Part shown: positions 54,175 to 62,077 of the stretch, in pieces
How positions within the stretch are numbered: position 1 is the stretch's first letter
How the letters are laid out: each line of letters starts with the position of its first letter
From: JANWJE01 sp044326545
Lineage (GTDB): Bacteria > Chlamydiota > Chlamydiia > Chlamydiales > Parachlamydiaceae
Assembly: GCA_044326545.1 (NCBI GenBank)
Contig: JBIRBM010000003.1
Coordinates: forward strand, 124,001 to 188,000
DNA: 64,000 bases
Reading direction: 5' to 3'
Program-made: the position numbers and the translations under genes
Notes under the pieces: generated by a model
Database searches by the model: none
Seen by the model: only the letters and a program-made list of their open reading frames with translations
What the model was told of the DNA's origin: nothing

Positions 54175-55473
54175 CTATTTAAAAGCACCTATAAAAGGAT
54201 CTAATGCATTTAAAATATGCTTAGTGGATCCCCTTAAATCTTTTATCAAAAGAAGACCATTTGCACCAATTTTTTTCCTCTTTTCAGGATGTGTTATCCA
54301 ATTTTGCAACATCAATTGCAACTCTTTCAAATCCGTTTGCACTCCGGCTTGATAGTCCGTCATAAGATTAACCAACTCAAGTTGTGCATGCATATAAGGA
54401 CCAAATAAAACCGGCTTTCCATACCAGCAAGGCTCTAAAATATTATGCCCACCAACTTTTTCTGTAAAACTTCCTCCTACAATTGCTAAATCGGTTAATT
54501 GATAACACATCCGAAGCAACCCCATCGCATTCACTAAAATAACCTGCTCCTTTCCTGTACGCTGGGCTATATCGGAAAAATTAATCCAGCTCACCCTTTC
54601 TCTTTCTAACAGTTGACCCACTTCCTTAAAACGCTCTGGATGGCGAGGAACGATAATGACCCGTAAATTTGGATACTGATCCCATATTTTTTTTAATACA
54701 TCCAACAACATCTTCTCCTCAGGAAAATGTGTAGAACCTATCGTCAAAACCATTTGATCGGGTTGAATCCCTAATTTTTGCCTCCATTGGTTCGTTTTTT
54801 GTTGAGATAATTGAGGATATTCTTCATCGAATTTTAAATTTCCGGTCACAATGATTTTTTTACTATCAGCCCCGGCCTCTTTAAAACGATTCGAGTAAAG
54901 GACGTTTTGTAAACAAAGTAAATCAAATAAGCCAAAGAGTCGCTTTGAAAAAAAATGAAAAAAACGAAAACGATGCATCGATCTATCAGACATTTTTCCA
55001 TTAACCAGAGCTAAAACCGCTCCTTGACGCTTTGAGCAATAAAGAAAGTTATACCAAAAATCTGATTCACATAGGATGACCAACCCGGGCGAAGCCTTTT
55101 TAATCAATCTAGAGATAACGAAGAAAAAGTCTAAAGGGAAATAAACGTGATAATCTGCAAATGGCAAACTTCTCAGCGCTTCTGCATGTCCAGTCTCTGT
55201 TACCGAAGAAATAATTAAAGGGTTGCGAGGGAAACGAGACTTCAATTCACGAGCAAGAGAAACAACAGCTTTTGTTTCGCCTACCGACACTGCATGAATC
55301 CAAATAGAAGGATGTGAATCTATGCTATTGATTGGAAAAGAAAATCCAAAACGGGCAAGTAAACTCTTTCGATATTTCTTGTGAACAAAAAATGAATATA
55401 AAGTCTTAGGAAGAGCTAAAATAGCAAGAAGCCATAAAGCTATTTCATATAAAACAAAAAAAAAGACGTTCAC
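54175..55473 (-). CDS. waaA: Kdo transferase (3-deoxy-D-manno-octulosonic-acid transferase)
   Basis: Transfers Kdo residues from CMP-Kdo to lipid A at the inner membrane. It begins with one hydrophobic helix (FFFVLYEIALWLLAILALP) and then shows the two GT-B lobes. SIWIHAVSVGETKAVVSLAR has the catalytic Glu, VILCESDFWYNFLY follows, and VLTIGSTHFPEEKMLLDVL, IIVPRHPERF, GGSFTEKVGGHNILEP and FGPYMHAQLELVNLM form the donor site. Length 432 is normal. In chlamydiae this enzyme is multifunctional and makes the genus-specific Kdo epitope; how many Kdo it adds here is unknown. kdsB, which makes CMP-Kdo, lies just beyond on the other strand. Confidence 0.95.
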   Translation of the reverse strand: MNVFFFVLYEIALWLLAILALPKTLYSFFVHKKYRKSLLARFGFSFPINSIDSHPSIWIHAVSVGETKAVVSLARELKSRFPRNPLIISSVTETGHAEALRSLPFADYHVYFPLDFFFVISRLIKKASPGLVILCESDFWYNFLYCSKRQGAVLALVNGKMSDRSMHRFRFFHFFSKRLFGLFDLLCLQNVLYSNRFKEAGADSKKIIVTGNLKFDEEYPQLSQQKTNQWRQKLGIQPDQMVLTIGSTHFPEEKMLLDVLKKIWDQYPNLRVIIVPRHPERFKEVGQLLERERVSWINFSDIAQRTGKEQVILVNAMGLLRMCYQLTDLAIVGGSFTEKVGGHNILEPCWYGKPVLFGPYMHAQLELVNLMTDYQAGVQTDLKELQLMLQNWITHPEKRKKIGANGLLLIKDLRGSTKHILNALDPFIGAFK

Positions 55474-55919
55474 GTTAGCTCTTTAATATAAATTGTATCA
55501 CTTGCATCTTCTCCCCTAATTAAAATTTTTTAATTAAATGAGATTCTCGTGTCAGCAAGAAAGTTGATTAAAAATGGCAGAATAACTCGGGTATCGATTA
55601 TAACGCAATATCCTCATTGAACCTCACAGTCAGCATTTAGGCGGCAAGAAAGCCTTGGACTTGATAAATCGTGTTTGATTTCATATGATCATATGGATTC
55701 ATCACTCACCTTACGCAACGGGAGAGCTTTGATGCAGCCTAAATTTGCAAGAAGTCTATTGAGAAAAAGAATAAAACTTTTGTTGTGATTTATCCTTAGA
55801 TTTTTTATCATTTGTTGAAATATTTCCCCCCTTAACAACTCATTGGACATAAGAAAAATTTCGATCAGATAGAAAGTATGATCATCACCCGTTTGCGAAA
55901 AGTAAGTTAAAAAGTTAAA
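55474..55919. other. 446-base intergenic region with a half dispersed repeat
   Basis: This space divides waaA (minus) from kdsB (plus). ATCACTCACCTTACGCAACG with GGAGAGCTTTGATGCAGCC (55702-55740) is one arm of the family also present at 22058 and 40087; its partner arm is absent. TATGATCATATG near 55683-55694 is a small palindrome. No gene is seen, and promoters cannot be placed with confidence. Confidence 0.6.
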
Positions 55920-56684
55920 ATGACTGTTAAAATCCTTGGAATCATCCCGGCCCGCTTCGCTAGCACCCGCCTCCCCGGCAAGCTCCTCATCCCCATCCAA
56001 GGAAAGACCCTCCTCCAAAGAACGTATGAAAATGCGTTGCGGGCCTCTATTATTGATAGACTGTTGATTGCAACAGATGATTCACGTATTTTCAATCATG
56101 CAAAACAGTTTAGCGCAGAGACAGTGATGACCTCTATCAACTGTCCAAATGGAACAGATCGTTTAGCTGAAGTTTTGCAGAAATATCCTGAATTCATGGA
56201 AGCTGAGGCTATCGTGAATATCCAAGGAGATGAGCCTTGCGTTGATCCATTGGCAATAGAAGAGGCTGTCAAGTTATTGATCCAAGATCCTTTAGCCAAA
56301 ATGGCCACAATCATTACTCCCCTTAAAGATGAAGAAGAAGCCAATAATCCCTCCGTTGTGAAGTGCGTTAAAGATCAAGAAAATAATGCGTTGTATTTTA
56401 GCCGCTCCTTAATCCCGTCGAGCAAACATCGAACATTTAATCGGCACGCCTCTTATTTCCGCCACATCGGACTTTATGTTTATCGCCCTTCTTTCCTCCT
56501 TCATTATCACACATTAGAACAGACTCCATTACAATTAGAAGAAGACCTCGAACAACTCAAAGTTCTTGAACACGGCCATCGTATAAAAGTTGCCATCACC
56601 GATAAACCCGGTATGGGGGTTGATACACCTGAAGATTTAATTAAAATAGAGAAGTGGATATGCAAACAAAATACATTTTTATAA
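55920..56684 (+). CDS. kdsB: CMP-Kdo synthetase (3-deoxy-manno-octulosonate cytidylyltransferase)
   Basis: Activates Kdo with CTP to CMP-Kdo, the donor for WaaA. The nucleotidyltransferase signature ILGIIPARFASTRLPGKLL stands at the N-terminus. LLIATDDSRIFNHA, SINCPNGTDRLAEV, VNIQGDEPCVD and FRHIGLYVYRPSFL follow, and the end reads GMGVDTPEDL. Length 254 is usual. The stop lies 25 bases inside pyrG, so the two are translationally coupled. kdsB-pyrG-ruvX is the order in Chlamydia too. Confidence 0.96.
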   Translation: MTVKILGIIPARFASTRLPGKLLIPIQGKTLLQRTYENALRASIIDRLLIATDDSRIFNHAKQFSAETVMTSINCPNGTDRLAEVLQKYPEFMEAEAIVNIQGDEPCVDPLAIEEAVKLLIQDPLAKMATIITPLKDEEEANNPSVVKCVKDQENNALYFSRSLIPSSKHRTFNRHASYFRHIGLYVYRPSFLLHYHTLEQTPLQLEEDLEQLKVLEHGHRIKVAITDKPGMGVDTPEDLIKIEKWICKQNTFL

Positions 56685-58303
56685 CGGGGGGCGTTTGCTC
56701 TTCTCTTGGAAAAGGCTTAACTTCTGCAGCGATCGGCTCGCTTCTAGAAAAGAAAGGGCTTAAAATTGCGATGTTAAAATTAGATCCCTATTTGAACGTG
56801 GATCCCGGAACCATGAGCCCTTTTCAACACGGTGAAGTGTATGTCACAGACGATGGTGCTGAAACTGATCTAGACCTCGGGCATTATTATCGATACACCA
56901 ATTCCTTCCTCTCGCGCTCCTCAAATGTGACGTCAGGGCAAATTTACAATACGGTGATTAAACGGGAGCGCCGGGGCGATTATTTAGGCAAAACAGTTCA
57001 GGTGATTCCTCACATCACAGACGAGATTAAATTCCGCATTCACAACTGTGCAAAGCAGCAAGAAGGGATTGATGTCGTTCTGGTTGAGGTTGGAGGGACT
57101 GTCGGAGACATTGAATCTCTCCCGTTTTTAGAAGCCATTCGCCAGTTTACTTACGAACACCGTACATGCTGCTTGAATATCCACCTCACTTATGTCCCTT
57201 ATTTAAGAGCTGCGGGAGAAGTCAAAACAAAACCTTCCCAACATTCGGTTCAATTGCTAAGAGAAATAGGGATCTTCCCTGATATTATCGTCTGCAGGTG
57301 TGAATTTTCTCTATCAGATGAAGTCAAAGAAAAAATCAGCTTATTTTGCAATGTTAACCGTCGCGCTGTTATCGAAGAGGTGGATGTCAAACACAGTATC
57401 TATGAAGTCCCCCTTCACTTGCACACCGAAGGAATTGATGCCTTGATATGCGAACTCCTTCAACTCCCTAATCCACGCATTGATTTGAGCGAATGGGATA
57501 AAATTGTCGAAACAATCCTCCATCCGAAAGGAACGATCACAGTTGGGATCGTTGGAAAATACGTCCAGCACCAAGATGCGTATAAGTCTGTCTTTGAAGC
57601 GTTAACCCATGGTGCTATAGCAGCTGGTTACAAACTCAATATTGAGCGGTTTGAGGCTGATAAACTCCCGGCAAATCCTCAAGAATTATGTAACATCATT
57701 CAAGGGTGTGATGGTTATTTAATCCCGGGTGGTTTTGGAGAACGGGGATGGGAGGGAAAAATTCAAGCCGCCCGCTATTGCCGTGAAGAAAAAATCCCCT
57801 ATTTCGGAATTTGCCTAGGGATGCAGGTGATGGCTGTCGAATTTGCTCGTCATGTCCTTCAATTAGACGAAGCCAATTCAACAGAATTTGACAATAATGC
57901 TCCCCACCCTGTTATCTCAATGTTAAGTGAGCAAAAAGGGGTAGAAGATTTGGGCGGCACAATGCGTCTTGGAGCTTATACGTGTGAACTAAAACCCGGA
58001 AGCCATGCTCACCAAGCTTATAAAAAACATGAGATTAGCGAAAGACATCGTCACCGTTATGAATTTAACAACCAATACAGACAGGTGATGGAGGAGAAAG
58101 GATTTCAAATTACCGGCACATTAAAAGGGGACAATCTATGTGAAATTTCCGAAATAGAAGAGCATCCTTGGATGGTAGGGGTTCAATTTCACCCTGAATT
58201 TAAGTCAAAACCAACAGATCCTCACCCTCTTTTTCGCGATTTTATTCAAGCGATGATTAAGCACCAGAAGAAACAAAATGCAGACAAATCCCAAAAAAAT
58301 TAA
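56660..58303 (+). CDS. pyrG: CTP synthase
   Basis: Makes CTP from UTP, ATP and glutamine, supplying the CTP used by KdsB. The synthetase domain begins TKYIFITGGVCSSLGKGLTS and contains KLDPYLNVDPGTMSPFQHGE and VEVGGTVGDIES. The glutaminase domain has the nucleophile loop YFGICLGMQVMAVEFAR with the catalytic Cys. It ends with WMVGVQFHPEFKSKP and its His/Glu pair. A GTG two codons upstream (56654) is possible, but the ATG at 56660 gives the family start. It overlaps kdsB by 25 bases and ruvX by 26, a tightly coupled trio. Confidence 0.97.
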   Translation: MQTKYIFITGGVCSSLGKGLTSAAIGSLLEKKGLKIAMLKLDPYLNVDPGTMSPFQHGEVYVTDDGAETDLDLGHYYRYTNSFLSRSSNVTSGQIYNTVIKRERRGDYLGKTVQVIPHITDEIKFRIHNCAKQQEGIDVVLVEVGGTVGDIESLPFLEAIRQFTYEHRTCCLNIHLTYVPYLRAAGEVKTKPSQHSVQLLREIGIFPDIIVCRCEFSLSDEVKEKISLFCNVNRRAVIEEVDVKHSIYEVPLHLHTEGIDALICELLQLPNPRIDLSEWDKIVETILHPKGTITVGIVGKYVQHQDAYKSVFEALTHGAIAAGYKLNIERFEADKLPANPQELCNIIQGCDGYLIPGGFGERGWEGKIQAARYCREEKIPYFGICLGMQVMAVEFARHVLQLDEANSTEFDNNAPHPVISMLSEQKGVEDLGGTMRLGAYTCELKPGSHAHQAYKKHEISERHRHRYEFNNQYRQVMEEKGFQITGTLKGDNLCEISEIEEHPWMVGVQFHPEFKSKPTDPHPLFRDFIQAMIKHQKKQNADKSQKN

Positions 58304-58778
58304 GACCAAGCGTTTAATCGGAATCGATTACGGAATGAGTCGCCTCGGACTCGCTCTTTCTGATGAAAGACAGATTATTGCCACTCCTTTTCGAACAATA
58401 CAAGCTGAAAAAAAAACAGGTCAAACAGTCACAAAAATTGTGGCTGTTTTTTCTGAAATTCAACAGGTGTACGATTGCGAGATTGAAGAAGTGATCATCG
58501 GACTTCCGTTAATGATGAGCGGACGCAAAGGGTTAATTGCCGATGAGGTTAAAAACTTCTTTGACCTTCTTTTAGAAGCCACAACGATTCCCCTCAAACT
58601 CTGGGATGAGCGATTGACAACCGTTCAAGCAGAGCGATCGCTACGGGAAAGTTCAATGACACGAAAAAGAAGATCTAAAGTCGTTGATATTGTCAGTGCC
58701 GCCATCATTTTACAATGCTACCTCGACCATAAACACATTGTTTTTGAACAAGGACGCCTTATAGACATTCCACCATGA
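58278..58778 (+). CDS. ruvX: Holliday junction resolvase-like protein RuvX/YqgF (166 aa)
   Basis: RNase H-fold protein that is essential in many bacteria and acts in 16S rRNA 5' processing (and possibly DNA junctions). The signatures are LIGIDYGMSRLGLALSDE with the first catalytic Asp, VIIGLPLMMSGRKG, LKLWDERLTTVQAE with the Glu-Arg pair, and KVVDIVSAAIILQCYLD with the last Asp. The first 11 residues are a short basic extension. The start ATG lies inside the last codons of pyrG. It converges on a small minus-strand gene 12 bases downstream. Confidence 0.93.
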   Translation: MQTNPKKIKTKRLIGIDYGMSRLGLALSDERQIIATPFRTIQAEKKTGQTVTKIVAVFSEIQQVYDCEIEEVIIGLPLMMSGRKGLIADEVKNFFDLLLEATTIPLKLWDERLTTVQAERSLRESSMTRKRRSKVVDIVSAAIILQCYLDHKHIVFEQGRLIDIPP

Positions 58779-58790
58779 TAAGGGATAAGC

Positions 58791-59003
58791 TTAAAAAGAA
58801 AACTCATCAGTAGCAGAATCACCTCTATCTTTAGAACTTTTTTCTGAATCATACAACTCCTTTGCGGTCAATTTAACGGTTTCCAATCCTCCGGCAAATC
58901 CAACCAGACGCATGAGCTGATCAACATAGCTAAGCTCTGTCAATAAATGGTCATTTACTGATTCTAATTGAGCGATTTTATTGATAAGATCTTGTTTAGT
59001 CAT
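58791..59003 (-). CDS. Small hypothetical protein with N-terminal coiled coil (70 aa)
   Basis: GGAGG stands five bases before the ATG at 59003, a strong start that favours it over the ATG 12 bases upstream. The sequence MTKQDLINKIAQLESVNDHL continues as an amphipathic helix with a heptad pattern, then LMRLVGFAGGLETVKLTAKE and an acidic, Ser-rich tail. This pattern looks like a conserved small chlamydial protein rather than a random frame, but no function is known. Its upstream neighbour on the strand is the MLKL-like gene, about 80 bases away. Confidence 0.72.
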   Translation of the reverse strand: MTKQDLINKIAQLESVNDHLLTELSYVDQLMRLVGFAGGLETVKLTAKELYDSEKSSKDRGDSATDEFSF

Positions 59004-59085
59004 ATACACCTCCAAAATGTTTCATTGTGAAAGTCTATGTGCAAATGTCGTGCCACTTATTGAATGCCTGACTCAATTCTACGAT

Positions 59086-60654
59086 TCAGCCCCCTTTATC
59101 CCCTTTGAGTTTTTGGACTTTATTTTTAGCGCGAAGATCTTTAGGATCAGCCTCGAATGCCTTTTCATACCAAATGAGGGCTTGAGCTCCATTCCCCTCT
59201 TTTTCCATCATTTTTCCTAAATTAAACATCGCTCGTCCATGTCCACCTGCGGCTGCCCGTTCAAGATAATCTTGGGCTTTAACTTTATCAACTTGTTGCC
59301 CACCCAATCCCTGTAAAAAAAAGAGACCGAGGCTCGTAAAACTTTTAAAGTATCCTTGCTCTGAAGATCTTAGATAAAATTGATAAGCTCTTGCCATCTC
59401 ACCGGCCTTTTCTGCAGCAACTCCTAGCTCATAGTCCTCTTGTCCAAAGCAAAAGAGAGAGTCATCAAAAGAATGTAAAACTTGCGCAACTTGAGACGCT
59501 GTTGGTCGATTAAGAGGGTGAGTCGACCAGCAAGCAGTGATCAGTTCTCGGCATGAAGGAGGAATATCTCTTGACATCACTTCCCGCTCTCCTCGCTGTA
59601 CTTTTTGCATCACTTGAACAACAGAAACATTTTCAAAGGGAGAACGGCCTGTGACTAAACTCCAAATTAACATTCCGAAACTGTAGATATCGCTGGCGCG
59701 TGTTAAAGCTTCCCGATTTAGCCAACTTTCCGGAGCTTGCCAAGCCGCTTCGTCACTTGTTTTTTTAAGGGTGGCAATACCCGGATTGATAGATTTGGCT
59801 AAGCTAAAATCTTTCCATTTCGCTCTATTGTGTTCGTTAACACCGACATGTCTTGGGTGAATATCACCAAGGATGATCTCCTGTCGGTGCAAATAAGCAA
59901 GTGCGCAAGAGAGGTCTTTTGCCATTTGTAAGCGATCGGAAAAAGCTAGCGAAGAGAGGCTCATCGTTAACTCCCCTTTTTCCATAATTTCGGTCAGCAG
60001 ACAAACCTTTTCCGGCCCTAAACAGGCCCCATAAAACTCAACAATCGCGCTGTGATGTAAACGACTCATCACGTGAGCTTCTCTTGTTAATTGTAATCGA
60101 TCAACCTCTGTTGCAATACCATCCAAACATTTAATCCACACTCGCCGCTCTTGCCAAACTCCTTGATAGAGAGATCCACAATCATCGTCCTTAATTTTTT
60201 GCTCAAATACAATATCATCTAGATTCAAGATGAGAGTGTCAGGTAAAAAGAGGGAAGCTTTGCCTTCATCGGGACGATCTTGATTCTCGCCTATCAGTTG
60301 CTGTGCACTCAAACCGACATTCAGAGAAACCAAACACTCCTGAATGCTTTTCCTGCATTCATCTATCCGTGTTTGATTTTTACCTGCATTGAGAAAACCC
60401 ATCATAGAGCTCATTTGAACAATCTCTTGGACAACTCCACTCGTCTCTTGAATGCGTGATTGAAGCTCTGTAAGAGCTTGTATGAAATTTTGAGTCTTCG
60501 GTAAGTCGGCCAATCCTTCTAATGTAGAGACAGTGGCTTGAACAGTTTTTCCCAACGTCTCGAGTTGTTTTTGATTCCGTTTGGCTAATTGAACTTGAGA
60601 ATGAATCGCCCGGCCAATCCCCACAATATCTTTTATGACACCTAATGGACTCAT
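59086..60654 (-). CDS. MLKL-like protein: four-helix N-domain, kinase-like domain, Sel1 repeats (522 aa)
   Basis: Residues 1-120 form a helical bundle (VIKDIVGIGRAIHSQVQLAK, then RNQKQLETLGKTVQATVSTL). It closely recalls the N-terminal executioner domain of MLKL, where GxVIHxxCExxKxxxxxxxxL is typical. Residues about 145-398 are a tyrosine-kinase-like fold: VWIK gives Lys175, and the APE motif and DIYSFGMLIWSLVTG are clear. The catalytic loop is LGDIHPRHV: HRD lost its His and Arg, Asp264 stays, and the Mg-binding Asn is His269. DFG is DFS (282-284), so it is probably a pseudokinase or weak kinase. Residues 405-522 hold three Sel1-type repeats. It is adjacent to the exporter genes upstream. 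A chlamydial or host-acting role is inference. Confidence 0.85.
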   Translation of the reverse strand: MSPLGVIKDIVGIGRAIHSQVQLAKRNQKQLETLGKTVQATVSTLEGLADLPKTQNFIQALTELQSRIQETSGVVQEIVQMSSMMGFLNAGKNQTRIDECRKSIQECLVSLNVGLSAQQLIGENQDRPDEGKASLFLPDTLILNLDDIVFEQKIKDDDCGSLYQGVWQERRVWIKCLDGIATEVDRLQLTREAHVMSRLHHSAIVEFYGACLGPEKVCLLTEIMEKGELTMSLSSLAFSDRLQMAKDLSCALAYLHRQEIILGDIHPRHVGVNEHNRAKWKDFSLAKSINPGIATLKKTSDEAAWQAPESWLNREALTRASDIYSFGMLIWSLVTGRSPFENVSVVQVMQKVQRGEREVMSRDIPPSCRELITACWSTHPLNRPTASQVAQVLHSFDDSLFCFGQEDYELGVAAEKAGEMARAYQFYLRSSEQGYFKSFTSLGLFFLQGLGGQQVDKVKAQDYLERAAAGGHGRAMFNLGKMMEKEGNGAQALIWYEKAFEADPKDLRAKNKVQKLKGDKGG

Positions 60655-60781
60655 CGCCTAATTCCTTATAAAATTGTTTATTGATTTAATTTAAATGGAT
60701 GGATAAAATCAATTTATTCGATCTTGTTTGAGTAAATAAATTAACATAAATTTAAAGTAAAGATCAATAACTGATTGATTG

Positions 60782-62077
60782 TCATAAAAAAGGATGGATG
60801 TTTTTCTTGATCCACCAGACAGGAATAATGAAAAGATAGGGATGCACGTCATCGACAACTCCTTTAAATGAACATAGCGTACCACTCGATAATTGAATAG
60901 GAGCTCCTTTTTGCGACGTCCAGCGATAGCCGCTGATTGTGCTAGGATCGAGTTGCGGCTTAATCAAGACTTCGACAACAGCGTCGCGATCTTGCAAAAC
61001 ATAATGATTAAGAGCTACATTATGATTGATGTGGCGGCTTAAATTTTCTGGGGTGATGGCATAAGGGGAAATGCTTGCAATATTCCCTAAAATCGCTCCA
61101 TATTCCCCCGATTTCACCCCTTTAATCTCAATCATGACCTCATCATTTATTTTGAGTTTTCTCCCCTCCTCCAAGGGAAGATAGCCATAAAAGACTTTAT
61201 TTTCTCTTTCCTCTCCCCCTAACTCCACTGTTGCAATAGAGTTTCCCTCTACAATGACTTGGTTAGGTTGGATCAGCCATTCAGTTAGGAAGCCGTTAAA
61301 CGGACTGTAAATCTTTTGATGGCTAAGTTGAATGTCAACTCGTTTTTTTGCTTGTTCGACATCGAGCTGTTCATGCTTTAGGGCTTGAATCTCCTCTTCC
61401 CTGTCCCTTTTTTTTAAGAGGAAATGAAATTGCAAAAGAGCCGCTTTTGCTTTTTCTACATCGATCTCTTTATCCCAAAGTAAATCTTTCGTCTCCTGTA
61501 AATTGTCTGAATCCAATAATCCAAGGCGGGTTAACTCTTCTTTCTTTGCCACCTCATCTCTTAATGCTGCAATCTCAGTTTCAAGAATCTGCATTTTATA
61601 TTTAACACCATGAATTCCCTGAACAAGCTCTTTTTCCTTGGCTTCTCTTTCTCTCTCTATCTCCTTCTCTAATTCACTGATCCGTTTTTGAACATGTTCA
61701 AGCCGCTCGTTGATCATGGTCTGATGAAGCTCCATTTCACGATTGTACAGAACGGCAATCAGATCGCCTTGTTGCACAACATCTCCCATCTGAAATTTGA
61801 GCTCTTTTACAATGCCATTAACAGAGGATTCTATTGTTGATAATCCCCCTTGGTTCATCACAACAGCAACACCTTGGACCTCAATGGGAATTGTTCCAAA
61901 GAAAAACCACCCAATGGCACTGATCAAAAGAAGGGCCAACACTCCTTTGATCGCTCCTGTTTTATATTGAAAAGGAAAAAAATGATGTTCAAAATCATTT
62001 GCACCTGAATAAGTCTCTACAGCTTCAGATCGATAAATCGATTCATCCTCTTCTGTTGATTCCATTTTTCTCACCAT
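60782..62077 (-). CDS. HlyD-type secretion adaptor, NHLP/NHLM-like (431 aa)
   Basis: A periplasmic adaptor that couples an ABC exporter to export of peptides. After an acidic 40-residue cytosolic tail comes one transmembrane helix (GVLALLLISAIGWFFFGTIP). The lipoyl-like strand EVQGVAVVMNQGGLSTIESS and VNGIVKELKFQMGDVVQQGD follow, and then a long coiled coil (about residues 112-235, ERLEHVQKRISELEKEIERE). The second lipoyl half is KIYSPFNGFLTEWLIQPNQV. These features and the ABC partner suit the NHLM-type secretion protein. It overlaps the ABC gene by 35 bases (or 23 with the later ATG at 62065). No substrate peptide with a leader is seen in the window. Confidence 0.85.
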   Translation of the reverse strand: MVRKMESTEEDESIYRSEAVETYSGANDFEHHFFPFQYKTGAIKGVLALLLISAIGWFFFGTIPIEVQGVAVVMNQGGLSTIESSVNGIVKELKFQMGDVVQQGDLIAVLYNREMELHQTMINERLEHVQKRISELEKEIEREREAKEKELVQGIHGVKYKMQILETEIAALRDEVAKKEELTRLGLLDSDNLQETKDLLWDKEIDVEKAKAALLQFHFLLKKRDREEEIQALKHEQLDVEQAKKRVDIQLSHQKIYSPFNGFLTEWLIQPNQVIVEGNSIATVELGGEERENKVFYGYLPLEEGRKLKINDEVMIEIKGVKSGEYGAILGNIASISPYAITPENLSRHINHNVALNHYVLQDRDAVVEVLIKPQLDPSTISGYRWTSQKGAPIQLSSGTLCSFKGVVDDVHPYLFIIPVWWIKKNIHPFL

